Below, in pieces: positions 1 through 12,100 of a stretch of 64,000 nucleotides of DNA. Position 1 is the first letter of the stretch, and every line of letters starts with the position of its first letter. Under the pieces are notes generated by a model, which worked only from the letters and a program-made list of their open reading frames with translations, had not been told where the DNA came from and searched no databases. The stretch is taken from the NCBI GenBank assembly GCA_963576565.1, contig OY755042.1, positions 11,882,262-11,946,261 of the forward strand, given 5' to 3'. The translations under genes were made by a program, and so were the position numbers. The stretch comes from Aspidapion aeneum (lineage: Eukaryota; Arthropoda; Insecta; Coleoptera; Brentidae).

Positions 1-247
1 AACGAAAGGTAATTGAGTCCGGAGTTAAACAAAATACATTTTAGTTTTTGTTTTTTTTAGGGGTGGGGGTAGATTTAAAAAATTTGAGTTTAAGTCAAAA
101 CATGGCTTGTGGGGTATCACACGAAATGTAATTTAGTCTGGAGTTGAATAAAATATATTTCAGTTTTTAGTTATATTAGCTCACACGTAAACTATAACTA
201 TAGTAGCTAGTGTGAGCTTAGGGGCCCATATATTGGCAGAGTATTTT
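1..247 (+). mobile_element. HINE/DINE-like element, 3' part, cut by window start
   Basis: This is the end of a repeat seen more completely at 34027-34752 and 58323-59000. It holds the hairpin AGCTCACAC...GTGTGAGCT near 178-218 and ends in GGCAGAGTATTTT. Helentron-type non-autonomous element is inferred from the fuller copies. Confidence 0.6.
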
Positions 248-1265
248 TTCCAAGAACACCTTCACTCAATGTTTGTAGAAAGGCCCCTATCTACCCCTTG
301 GGCACAGTTCAATGTTTGACACAAAAAAACATGCATAGTGCTTTCTATAAGGCTGAATAAAAATTTAACCTAAAAGTTGGAAATTAGATTTAGCATGGTT
401 TGGCTTATAACTTTTGCTAAATTAGTTTTACAGCAACACCAACCAATATAGAGTGAAGAAATTAGCTTTATATCTTAAAAACTAGGAAAGATATTAATTT
501 TTTAAATAAAAAGACTAAAAAATAGTAACTTTATTAACCAAAAAAAAATTGAGGCAAGATTTTAGATTACCCCAAATCCATTGGCAATGTATCACTCGAT
601 TTTAGGTGACAGGGGGTTTGCGTCAAAGTGGAGCAAGAGCACCTGTGTGACGTCATAAATTCAATATTGTGATCTTTCCCATGTTTTTTCACAAACTTTT
701 GCTTTTAACTTTTGCCCCATCAACTTTACATTAAAATTGTATGAGTTATGATGCAATTTAAATTGTCGAGCTTCATATCTCGAGAACTAAAAAATATATC
801 TTTATTTTTTTTAATTTAAAAAGGAAACTTAAGGGACTGCGGGCCCTTGGGGTAGAGTAGCATTCAGTCACCTCCCCCTTAGTACGCCTATCTCATGACA
901 CAAAGGAGGGCGGAAGTAGTTTTTTTGTAAAAACAATCATCAATCAAACTAGTAACAATGGTTACTAGGGTAGTAACCATTGCTAGTAATATTGAGTAAT
1001 TCTTTACCTTTTTATTTATATTACACAATTTTTACCCTACATTGCAATGGAGGTGAGGGGGATTTGGTAAATATGTGTTGAATATATGTACAAAATTTGA
1101 AGTTTATCTGATAAATACTCTTAAAGATATGAACTTTTTTTCCAAAATTTAACCGTTTTAAACCACTGTGCCTCGCACACAATAAAATTTTAGAGAATAG
1201 CAGAGCTGGTCAAAAGTAGGGTTCCTGTATGTTGATATATTTGGTCTGGTCAAAAGTAGGGTCCA
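248..1265. other. AT-rich intergenic DNA, no gene seen
   Basis: I see no long ORF, RNA gene or clear element ends. A short duplicated motif (CTGTATGTTGATATATTTGG and a near copy) flanks the MITE that follows. Confidence 0.5.
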
Positions 1266-1453
1266 CAGTGGCGTATATAAGGGGGGCCTGGGGGGCCCGG
1301 GCCCCCCTCGAAGCTAAGATTTTTTTAGATATTTTCCACATATTTCCTGAATACAAACATAAAATAGCATAAAATACGGCCTCATGGGGTCTCGGGCCCC
1401 CCCCCCAAACTGCCCCGGGCCCACCCCGAAACTTTTTTCTATATACGCCACTG
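1266..1453. mobile_element. hAT-like MITE, copy 1
   Basis: The ends are inverted copies of CAGTGGCGTATATA. The interior has G/C runs and an AT-rich core shared with 2577-2788 and, less closely, 48313-48515. No 8-bp duplication is visible at this copy. The short ORF across it is element sequence, not a gene. Confidence 0.75.
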
Positions 1454-2265
1454 CTGTATGTTGACATATTTGGATATAATATCCTAGTCAAAAGGATTTT
1501 TGAACCTTCTAGACGTCTTTTATTTAAACTAGTGAAAGATATTTTTATTTTTTTACTCTCCGATGATATTCTGTGGTTTTGAAAGTTCGCGGACGTTTTA
1601 TGATTTTTAATCTATAACAGGATTTTTACTGTACTGCGAATAGGTACTAATATAATAAAGTTTTTTAAATAATCAAAGTTACTTACTTCAAAAAGGAAAA
1701 AGGCTTTTCGCTCCTATAAAACTCGTTTTTACAAGCAACGCAACGTGTTCCCATTTTTTTATTTTTGTTCAACAAATCACAAATGACAATGTATTAAGTT
1801 CACAGAATACCACCGGTGATTAGAACTAGAGAGAGAAAGGTTGCAATGCTTAACATTTATTCAATGTTCTGATTCTAAAAAAACTCTTTTAAATTTTTGC
1901 CTCAGTGTCTTATATACGTAATGTATAGCCGTTTTAGTTACTTCGTATATAATTCATTGGATTTGGGTTGGTAGCTTAGCAAAATCTGTCAAATAAAATA
2001 ATAATTTTTAAAAAATCATTCATTCCCTAAAAAAATGTCATATAAATTGTTTATAAAAGTTACAACTTTCTACCTATAAATAAAAATATACCTAGTAGAA
2101 TTTTCATGTATATGCAGTTACGTAATTTTTTGGTATTTTTGTTTATTATATTCACTAGCATTATTCACATACATATTTTTCATCGTTTACATTGACGAAA
2201 TTTTTACGTCACGCATATCCATAAAAATTCAACTTTTTGGATTTGATTTAAAAAAAAAACATCAA
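1454..2265. other. AT-rich intergenic DNA, no gene seen
   Basis: No supported feature was found on either strand. Confidence 0.5.
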
Positions 2266-3186
2266 CACCAGTATTTACTAAGATCTTAAAACTTAGCACC
2301 TTAGACCGGGTTTAAGTATCAAGTCTATGGACTTGATACCGACCGGTTTAAGTGTATTTTTTTAATACTCACTGGTCAAATAACTGCAAAGATTTGGTTC
2401 ACCCTAATGTGCAATATGATAGATAGTAAGCATTTGTCAGTGAGTTTTATCTCATATATATTCAAATTAACTTGACACATAAAAATTATGTAACAAACTA
2501 TAATTTTTTGGAAATTTAGTCCGTGCAGTCATAGGATTCCCGTTAAAAATAGTCTCAAATTGTTGTACCCCTGAGGCAGTGGCGTATATAAGGGGGGGCC
2601 CGCCCCCCCCCCCCCCCGAAGCTAAGATTTTTTAAGATATTTTCCACATATTTCCTGAATACAAACATAAAATAGCATAAAATACGGCCTTATGAGGTCT
2701 CGGCCCCCCCCCCCCCCCAAACCGCCTCGGGCCCCCCCCCCAAACTGCCTCGGGCCCACCCCAAAACTTTTTTCTATATACGCCACTGCCCTGAGGGGTG
2801 GTTTAAAGTTCCAAAAACTATAGAAATAATCCATGATCGATAAAAAACCCTATATACAAAAATTAAAGCTAAATAATACGTAAATAACTTAAAACTATAT
2901 CTGTAGATGCATTACCGTTTTAAATACGTATCAATATTTAAATATTGTAAAAAGCGCAAGATATATTAGAATCTGTTTCCAGTTACACATCCACCAAAAG
3001 AATTGAAAATTTAATCATCGCTAACTTGCCTAAATAATTAACATGTAAAATATAGCTGACACTGACTTGCACCGATTATGAACATTTATATGAATATTAA
3101 AAACTATTACATTTAAAGCAAAAAAATGAGTTAACCAAAATCTAGACCGAGTTTTAAAGACTTTAGCACTTTAGCATTTTAGACCC
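2266..3186. mobile_element. TIR element (copy A of a family also at 42462-43233), interrupted by a MITE
   Basis: It begins CACCAGTATTTACTAAG and matches 42462 onward for several hundred bases, including the AGACCGGGTTTAAGTA and CCGACCGGTTTAA blocks. The far end near 3130-3186 has the degenerate inverted block rich in TTTAGCA/TTTAGACC. A MITE at 2577-2788 sits inside it and is absent from the second copy. Confidence 0.65.
2577..2788. mobile_element. hAT-like MITE, copy 2, with 8-bp target duplication
   Basis: Inverted ends CAGTGGCGTATATA and TATATACGCCACTG are flanked on both sides by CCCTGAGG (2569-2576 and 2789-2796). The related element at 42462-43233 has an uninterrupted site at the matching place. 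An 8-bp duplication is typical of hAT transposases. Confidence 0.85.
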
Positions 3187-3191
3187 TTAAG

Positions 3192-3488
3192 GCTCGTTTT
3201 CATGTGACAACAATGTAGCGACTTTAGTGCCATGACAATAAAAGTCGCGACATTTCCAAACATGCAAACTTCAAAGTCACGTTGTCGCGGCAACAATTTG
3301 AAGCCGTGGCATTAGTGTCGCGATATTAAAATCATGTTGATATTTTTGTGACATAGAGATTTTACTAGTTGCACTCAACATATCTGGTAAAAATAGCAGT
3401 GCCGCATTGTCGTGACCACGTGTGAACTAAATATCATATTGTCATGATTTAAAGTGTCATGTCATTATTATATCGCATGAAAACAAGC
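3192..3488. mobile_element. Small MITE rich in GTCGCGACA motifs
   Basis: The ends are GCTCGTTTTCATG and its inverted near-copy CATGAAAACAAGC. The interior repeats short palindromic GTCGCGAC and CATGACA motifs. The family is not recognised. Confidence 0.55.
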
Positions 3489-3759
3489 ATTACTTCCAAG
3501 ATCTGAGGGACGGGACATAGAGCTAGGCGCGCTCGCCAGATTTATAAAGAGGTGTGGCTGGTTTAATTAAGCTGTCCCTTATCCACACTGAAATAGCTAA
3601 ATTTACTTTAGTGAAATTATTTTCATACACATGTCATATCACAATGAACCGGTAGGTCTACGTGAGACCAGCTGACGTTACCTGTTACTGGTCTGCAATT
3701 TTACATAACCTAACATAAAACATAGATAGAATAAAATTCCTCTGACTTACGATAAGCGG

Positions 3760-5145
3760 AGCGGACCCAACCAAAGAAGATATATCAACAAGAAGCGACC
3801 AAACCTGAAGGACAGTAATGCAGTGCTATTACACTAAAAGAAAAAATTGTGCAATTTTTGTTTTACACTAAAAAAAACAAATTCAAAACTTTACTAGCAA
3901 AAATATTGTCAGGAATTCCTGTAATTTACTTTGTTTGAATGGTAAACTTATTTGTATAATGGAACCACGTCCTGTATACAGGGATGCATGTTTCACTTTG
4001 GCCTATAAATATATTTGTTATCCCTTTCAACTGGTCTAGCATGTTCTATTTTCTTTATGTTGACATAAAAGAATTGCATGTAGGTGTGTAATACAACAGA
4101 ATGTGCCTCTTATTTTTGAAGTTCTCTGGAAACCACCTTATTTATTTCTATATTAGTTAGAATTTGTTTTATAAACACAATTTTTGCATGTTTTAGCTGT
4201 AATTAATTTTTTTTTAAACCGACTTGAAAACAAGTATTTTGCGTATATTTTTGCGTTTTCAAGAGGCACGGAAAAAGAACACAGAGACCGGAAAATCTAT
4301 TCTTACGGTCCCTTTTTAAAAAATTATCTAAAATATAAAGTGACATTTAAAATTAAGCAAGAATTAATTGAAGTATGATTATTATAAATGCAACCTATAG
4401 GTTTTTTGATATTTATAAATATAATAGCTTTTGAGTAAGTACTTTAATATCTACATGTAGAGTAGCATGGTTGTAGTGATTCATCTCGTTTTTAAAAAAA
4501 TATTATTTACATGTTGGTTGTGTTTGTGCCGTTTTATACCGGTTTAAAAAAAATACGTACGATATACGACCGGAAATCTTTACAGGTCTTGTAACGTAAA
4601 TAGCTATTAATTGTATTTTCTCCTAATTGTGGTTGGGTTTGTTCCTGTTTCTAAAACAATAAAGGTTTTATAAAAATCTCTACTTTAACAAAATTTGTTT
4701 TATTGTCAATCCCCTTTTTTTCCTTTTTCTTATAATTTTTAAATTTAAAATGGCCGGATATTACTCAGATTTTTATAAATATTACAATAATTATTGTTTA
4801 TTTTTTAGTTATTTTTTTTTCTATTTAATTCCGTAACCGATTTTTTTCGATAAAAATATATAACCGTTTTTGCAAACAATCAAATAAAAAGTTAAAAAGG
4901 ATCTATTTTCTGTGACCACAGTTATATGATTATATAGGTGTAATGTCCCTTTAAATTAGATTTTTTTTCTTCATGTAATAAAAATGCACCACAAACCACA
5001 GTTACACAAAATTTTTCTCAGTGTAATATAACTGCATTAGTGTCATTTGGTCCAAGGGTGACGTCACATATTTGTTTCCCATAAGAACAATGTTTTGAGT
5101 GACAGTATTTTGCTTCTTGTTGATATATCTTTTTTGATCCAACCT
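3760..5145. mobile_element. Degenerate element with imperfect ~100-bp inverted ends
   Basis: A block near 3770-3870 (with AGATATATCAACAAGAAGC, then CAGTAATGCAGTGCTATTAC) recurs inverted near 5000-5136. The interior is AT-rich with only short ORFs, so this is probably a non-autonomous DNA transposon relic. Confidence 0.5.
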
Positions 5146-5439
5146 CGACACCTTCAAACCACAGTGCATCATGACAACTATACAAGAATAAACTGCGAAT
5201 GTAACAATAAAATTTTACAAGCCAAGAAAAATTAAGTTTTTTATCAGAACCTTAGCTGGCAGTAAGATACTGAATACCCAAACAGCAAACTAGGAAAGAT
5301 TATTTACAAATTTTATAAACTGCATCAGATACTTAACTTAAAAACTTTAAACTCTGTTTACGTGGCCCTATTGCAATCTCTACTTTGCTAAAATAAAAGC
5401 AATTAGTAGAAAAACAAATCTACACAAATTATTTTCTCA

Positions 5440-5700
5440 AATGTATTGTTAATAAAAGGTTTTTCTACCAATTGTTTTTCAACTAAATCTTTTTCTATCA
5501 AATGTTTTTGTACACAATTTTTTTTCCGCCAAATGTATTTTCTATCAAATGTTTTTCTACCAAATGTATTTTCTCTCAAATGTTTTTCTACCAAATGTTT
5601 TATACATTAAATGTTTTTTTTTAATCAAATGTATTTTCTATTAAAATGTACTTTCTATCAAATGTATTTTCTACCAAATAAATGTATTCTACCAAATTAT
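5440..5700. repeat. AT-rich minisatellite (about 17-19 bp unit)
   Basis: Tandem variants of AAATGTTTTTCTACC and AAATGTATTTTCTATC run through this stretch. The short ORFs on both strands here come from the repeat. Confidence 0.75.
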
Positions 5701-6849
5701 AGTCTAGAGACGAAAATAAAAATCAATATGCGTGTGAAATGCCTTTCTAAAATAGAAGAGAATGCAAATTTCACTGTATTTTTTATTTGTTTTGTCGCTA
5801 TTTATTATATATAAAATATAAATTTTCATAATTATGTTTTGATATTTAGGGACACTAAACATTTAATACGCTTATGGAACAAAACAAAGTAAGAAAAAAC
5901 GGTTTTTTTTAATAAAAAGCATACTTTACGTGTAAAAGTCTGTTGTTAAAATTCACCACAAGAAAGTAACTTATATGCTCTTTTTTGCTTGTGAGTGACA
6001 GAAAGCAAGTGCGGAAAAAAAGCTTTCCGCAAGTTAGAAACACTATTTTTTCTTCGAGCGTGCTGAAGACATTAAAAAAATAAAAATATAAGAGTATTGT
6101 TTCCATAACGTTTAACGTTAAATAACTTTGTATGCCTAAACATCTACAACACATCGAACATCTTTTTTCTGGATATTTTATTTGTAAGAGCGTTGCCATG
6201 CGGATAAAGCGTTAAAACCTTGACACTGTCTACCGCTTCTTTTTAGGTTTTTAGAAGCGTGTAAGTGATACTTTTAAAATTCAAATGCGTGCGTAAAAGT
6301 GACACACGAGAGGTTCTGCTTTTATTCAATAAAAACATGTCTTCTACAATATGTTTTTTACTTTAGAGATTATAAAGGTTTAGCATAACCCTAATAAAAA
6401 TTTGCCGACCTCTGGAGTTAAATCTCATGGCGGGAAATCACTTGGCGTAGCGTACTCGTATATTTGCTTTATTTGTTTAAAAAGGGCGATGAATTTTAAG
6501 TACTACTGTTTAACAAAACGTCATCTGAAATTTTAACCGGGCAATATTTTTAGAATAATTTTTTTTTGGACAGACCTCCGGAAAGTGGTCCACTAACAAA
6601 CAAATTTTTGTTTCAGATGGGATGATCCTACTTGTATAACGGAATATTTTTTTAAGTCAAGAAATTATTTTTTCATTTTTTACTTGTATTTCATGCGAAA
6701 GATTATTAAAAAATAAATAAAAAACAACAGTAATTATTTAATAATAGTTTGTCTTTATTTTTTTTCTTATTTTTGCTGGGGGTGCGCGCGCACCAGCGCT
6801 CCTATGGACGAGCCGCCCCTGCCCACCGTATAATAGATACATGTGCGAC
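5701..6849. other. Intergenic DNA, no supported gene
   Basis: The longest ORF (minus strand, 5909-6199) has no recognisable domain and resembles chance. I see nothing else here. Confidence 0.45.
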
Positions 6850-7972
6850 CAGTGGCGGCTGGTGACGTTATAAATGGGGGGGGGGACAGAAATTTATATT
6901 CCATGGAAAAGGAGATTACCTAAACAATTTTATTTTAGCATTTTAGAAACAAGCAGCTACTTGTGTAGTTTTCAGTTTATTTGTTTATAGATAAAGTCTA
7001 TTCGCCCTTCTTTTACATGCGCAAGGTGCTTCGATTAGCACCAGTTTCAGACTCATCATGGCCCGTAGAGCAACCTCAAAAATCCCACAGAATTTTAAAC
7101 AGATAGACTCTTTAACCTACTAAGAATATGTTTATTTTTTGCCACATTTTCATTATGTTCGGTAATGTTTTGCCTAAAAGCACTATTCAATTGGCACCTA
7201 ATAACAGTCTTGCCTAGCATAGAAAATTCTATGTGGTTATTTAAATAAGTAGCACTTACTTTGTGTCTTTAACTTTTCACTAAAGTGCTTGATATCACGC
7301 ATTCCTTTTGCCACCCACGCAGGATCACTTCGTGGATTGTTCATAATAAGACAAATAAAGAAAAAAAAGCATTTCGTTTTTCACAACCAATAATTTTTTA
7401 TTGGTTAGGATTTTTAGGTCCGGTCTATGTGGCCCTAAAGATTTTATTTGTAATCGAAGTTCATATGTCCACGTATTTAAATTTGCACAGTTAATTATGT
7501 AATCGACGGTATTTATTTCCATTTTATAAACAAACGATAACAAAAACAATGACACGCGACCGGCAATGCTTTTTACTACTGAAATACCCCAAATCAAAAC
7601 AAACTCATACGTCTTCATTAAGGATAGAACCGGCAACATGTAAAAGGGCAACGGACGTTTACGCACGATGATGATGCCGGCTTCAACTAAAACACACATT
7701 CCTCTCTCTCCCCCGCTCGAGAACATCCACCCATACCCCGCTGAAAAACGAGTGAAATTAAAACCTTGCCCCCCGCGGCGCTGCCTGCTTGTAATTATTT
7801 ACGCTAAAAAAGTTCACCCAATTAATCGCTTGATGTTAACCACAGATAAAAAGAACTAGACAATCATGTAAGGAAAGATTTAACATTTTAAATAAATCAA
7901 TTAAATATACTGTTTGTTGTCTAATTTTGGGTGGGCACTGGCCCGTTGCCCTCCCTGTAGCAGCCGCCACTG
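6850..7972. mobile_element. Non-autonomous hAT-like element, 1.1 kb
   Basis: Ends are CAGTGGCGGCT and AGCCGCCACTG. The 8-bp duplication TGTGCGAC is perfect on both sides (6842-6849 and 7973-7980). Interior ORFs, the longest 133 codons on the minus strand, show no transposase motifs. Confidence 0.88.
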
Positions 7973-8030
7973 TGTGCGACCAATCCCGTAAGTTTTGGGC
8001 GATCTAATAAAAAAATCACCATAATAGAAA

Positions 8031-8993
8031 GGCTCTGGAACGAAATAGCGATGTACAAAATAGCGACTATTAAAATAGCGGTCTCGAAATAGCTACAATC
8101 AAGATAGCGATGTAATGAAAAGGCGACTATCAAAATAGCGATGTAACAAAATAGCGATGTAACAAAATAGCGATATAAGAAAATAGCGATTGTAACGAAA
8201 TAGCGATGTAACAAAAAAGCGATGTAACAAAATAGCGACTATCAAAATAGCGATGTAACAAAATAGCGACTATCAAAACAGCGATGTAACAAAATAGCGA
8301 CTATCAAAATAGCGATATTTCGGTTCCGTTTTGGCATATAGCTCGCTAAAAAATGTTTAAAAAAGAAACTTTCCTGACTTCTTTCCCGGGATCCTAAAGG
8401 GTGTGAATCCGAACCGAACCGACCCAAACTGAACCGAACCGAACCAGCATATTTAAAAAAAAACTCTCCAGACTTCTTTTCCGGAATCCTAGAGAGTATG
8501 AATCCGAACCGAACCGAATTTGGTTCAGATCGGTTCGGTTCGGTTCGGATTCACACCCTCTAGGATCCCGGAAAAGAATCAGGAAAGTTTTTTTTTTTAA
8601 ATAAGCAGGTATAGTCAAAATAATATATAGAATAGCCCATTTCGGTTCTTTTCGCTTTGGATTGTTTTGATTCGATTCGGTTTGGTTTGATTCGGTATTT
8701 TGATACATCGCCATTTTCATACATCGCCATTTTCATACATCGCTATTTTGATACATCGCTATTTTGATTGTCGCTATTTTGGTTGTCGCTATTTTGATAT
8801 ATCGCTATTTTAATTGTCGCTATTTTGATACATCGCTATTTTGATATGTCGCTGTTTTGTTACAAACGCTATTTTGATACATCGCTATTTTGATAGTCGC
8901 TCTTTCATTACATCGCTATTTTGATAGTCGCTATTTCATTACTCGCTATTTTGAACGTCGCTATTTTGTACATCGCTATTTCGTTCCAGAGCC
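8031..8993. mobile_element. Foldback-like element made of inverted short tandem repeats
   Basis: The ends are GGCTCTGGAACGAAATAGCG and its inverse, flanked by the 8-bp duplication AATAGAAA (8023-8030 and 8994-9001). Each arm is a tandem run of about 15-bp units such as ATAGCGATGTAACAAA (left) and TCGCTATTTTGATA (right). The centre (about 8360-8690) is itself palindromic, with CCGAACC/GGTTCGG runs and a CCTGACTTCTTT...GGATCCTA block. Drosophila Foldback elements have this layout, with inverted arms of short tandem repeats. Confidence 0.85.
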
Positions 8994-9090
8994 AATAGAA
9001 AAACAATCAATGCAATTTTCTGGGTGTGAAAAACAAAGTATGCTACTAACAAAACTATTTCTATTTTTTTTTATTATTTTTTTGTTCCAG

Positions 9091-9118
9091 TGCTCAAGAA
9101 GCCGACGAAGCAGAAGAT
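9091..9118 (+). other. 5' part of first visible exon, upstream of the chosen ATG
   Basis: A pyrimidine-rich tract and TTCCAG at 9085-9090 look like a splice acceptor, so an upstream exon is likely. The 28 nt before the ATG stay open in frame (reading AQEADEAED), so coding could begin further upstream. Confidence 0.6.
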
Positions 9119-9189
9119 ATGACTTGTTTGGTTCCGACGTGCCGCATCGTTAAGAGACTGTCAGCGGACCCCTTCCTTTCTTTTCACAG
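9119..9189 (+). CDS. Exon 1: N-terminal part of THAP domain
   Basis: Encodes residues 1-23 and two bases of codon 24. It begins MTCLVPTC, giving the first two zinc ligands of a C2CH THAP finger (Cys3, Cys8), and ends in SFH before a strong CAG|GTAAGT donor. The ATG was chosen because THAP domains usually start within a few residues of the protein N-terminus. It lies 126 bp downstream of a foldback element. Splicing to exon 2 crosses a 10.5-kb intron but completes a canonical THAP fold. Confidence 0.85.
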
Positions 9190-12100
9190 GTAAGTTCATC
9201 AATCATAAATTCAACTAATTTCTATTTAAGCCTGCCACATTGTAGTCCAGTCATTATACAATTTTAGCTTGCCAAAGGTGGCGTAGTCGCGATTTTGAAA
9301 TATGTTGTTCACATATCCATATCTGTCCTAAAAAAAATTGGTTGTTCGACCTTGTGAGGAGGGGGCGGCTCCCTACGCTATCTTTGATTAAGTGTTATTT
9401 GGTTCTTTTACATTTTAGAATAAAAAGTTTTAAACAAAAGACATTAAGTTTGTTGGGAAATAAATTAAATTAAAAAATTAAGTTAATAAAATTTTCTACA
9501 GAAACGTTTTTAGACGTTTTTTCGTCGGATAAATGGATTTCGAGTTATAAGGTTAAACATTTCGCCGCCATTTTGGATATTGACGATTTTTTTTTTCAGT
9601 GACCTTGTCTTAAAAACTGCTGATTTTTGAAAGAATCTGTAATAATATATAATAATAATAATTTATAAAATAAAGACTAATTAATAGTCTATAAAATGAG
9701 ATATCATTGAGTGGTCTGAGATATGAAGCCTGAAGTGTTTCCTATGTATTACTAAACCGAAATTATTAACGATGTATCATTGGAGTGGATCAATTCTACG
9801 GTTAACACTTAATTGGAATCTCTAAATTGGGGTTATTTTTGCAGATCGCGAAAAAATCATGTTTTCTTCAGGTTTCAATAAAACTACGCATTTTGGGTAT
9901 AATGTACATCAGATCCATCATGGATCCAATTATTTTTTAGGACTCTAATTTGATCAACATGTCAAAATACCGACTTCACCTTTTGCAAGCTATGGGTCTT
10001 TTTTTCGCTCTCATGACTGGTCTATCTCATAGCGCGAATTAATTACCTATATCAATATATTTGTTTCGGTTTAAGCTAGACTTTTTTGAATAGATAAGTG
10101 TATTTTTAAAATATATTTACATGTAAATAACAAAAGTTAACACTTGGTAAGGTGGCGCTGAGCGTTCATAAAAACGATTTTTTCTGTCGCTTGCAGTTTT
10201 GCGACAGTAGTAATAATTATTTTATTAACAGGCAACAATTTTTATCTGAAATTTGCGTAAATTAGAGCCGGAAAAAAGGCATCATTTGGCACCTTATAGA
10301 AGCCCATTTTTAAGGCCTTAATGTGTCAGCCATAAAATAAAATGCATATCCGCGATATATTTTTTTCACATTTTGCTCAAAAATCTTGCTATGACTTAAT
10401 AAAATAGTAAATTAAAACTAAGGGCGTTAATCCCTGTAAAGAAATGTTTAGAAAATAATTGTTATATTTTTTATGTTAATTTTTTGATTTTTTACTGCGA
10501 CTTTTTTAAATCGAACCCACATAACCGTGAAATTAAAAGATTATAATAAAATAATTTAAACAAATTAAACTTTTATTTTGTCTGGAAGAATTCTACACTT
10601 AAATTAAAATAGAGAACATGTAAATCTTGTTAAATTGTTTCTATGTACCTAGTAGAATATTCCTGTATGTATAGTTGACTGGGGAAGTACAATTAGTAGG
10701 CTAAACTGTACAGTAGGGTGGAGCGAAATTGGCCTAATTTTTTTATTTTTATATTTTTGAAATGGGCTAGTGCCGAAAAGTTGTCTATTGGGTAGTATAT
10801 TATAGAAAACAAATTTCAACCCCCTGGCTCTAAATTTAGAGGTTCCCCCGTAAACTTAGAATTTGCATATAACTTTTTACATAAAAATAGCAGCTTTTCG
10901 CATGTATTTTATGATTTTAAACATAAAATACAACCCAGAACTCACCACGAGACGGTGGCTGCTAAATGAGTTCCACCACCACCTCCCCCACCTTCCTCCA
11001 CCACATCGCTTCCCTCACATTACTCATCGTGTATATATTTATATGGCATTGTATTATGTAGTGTCTAGAGAGTATTTACGTTTTGTGTTAAAATGCGGCA
11101 TTTGTTGTCGTGAGTCTAATTTTGATTTAATATATGCATCCCTATTGTCGTCCCCACAGACCGCTATCGAAGCTTCGGTAACAAGTTTAACACATCGTTC
11201 AACTGCTTGAGTGCTACATGGATATTTAACTATGTCCATTTTATCTGGGAGTTCAATCATAGCTAAAACATCTTCGTTGGAAATATTAGCTAGTAATGGA
11301 GGTTCCGTCAGCTTGCAGGACTGCCATTCTATAAGCTCTACAAAGTCTATTGCATTAAAATTAATTTTTGGCACAGCAAAAATCTTATATCGATTTTATT
11401 TTGCATTTGCTGGCGAATTTTCAGTAGGTTATAACTCTAAACAACAAATGAAATTAAAGAAAGAAAAATAAGAAAAAAGTTTTCTGCTTCGGCCGGGGAT
11501 CGAACCCGGGATCTCTTGCTATCTAGGCAAACATTCTACCACTGAACCACCGAAGCCACACATAAATTTTTCGGAAAACCTCTATCTATGCGGGCCGCGG
11601 TACTTCAATACAAGAACGAGAGACACTCAGGTATTAACTCGACCAAGTCATCCAACCGATCTCTAAATTCTTCTTTCCCACTGTCAAAGGTATGATAACT
11701 CAAATTAGACGTAAAGAATCAACGTCTGAAAGGATGAGATCACCTTTTCGTGTGTTAAAATTTTTCTAATCGCAAAATGGGCGATTTGCCAATATAATTA
11801 TCAAATACCAAATTGCAAGTAATGCAAGGACTTAAAACTATAAAGAACAAATGAAATTAAAGAAAGAAAAATAAGAAAAAAGTTTTCTGCTTCGGCCGGG
11901 GATCGAACCCGGGATCTCTTGCTATCTAGGCAAACATTCTACCACTGAACCACCGAAGCCACACATAAATTTTTCGGAAAACCTCTATCTATGCGGGCCG
12001 CGGTACCTCAATACAAGAACGAGAGACACTCAGGTATTAACTCGACCAAGTCATCCAACCTATCTCTAAATTCTTCTTTCCCACTGTCAAAGGTATGATA

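Noticed and set aside
7325..7726. 133-codon minus-strand ORF
   Set aside because: It lies inside a TIR element with an 8-bp duplication and shows no protein motif.
10863..11471. Plus-strand ORFs of 115 and 86 codons
   Set aside because: They are shadows of the minus-strand transposon ORF, which has recognisable conserved blocks.
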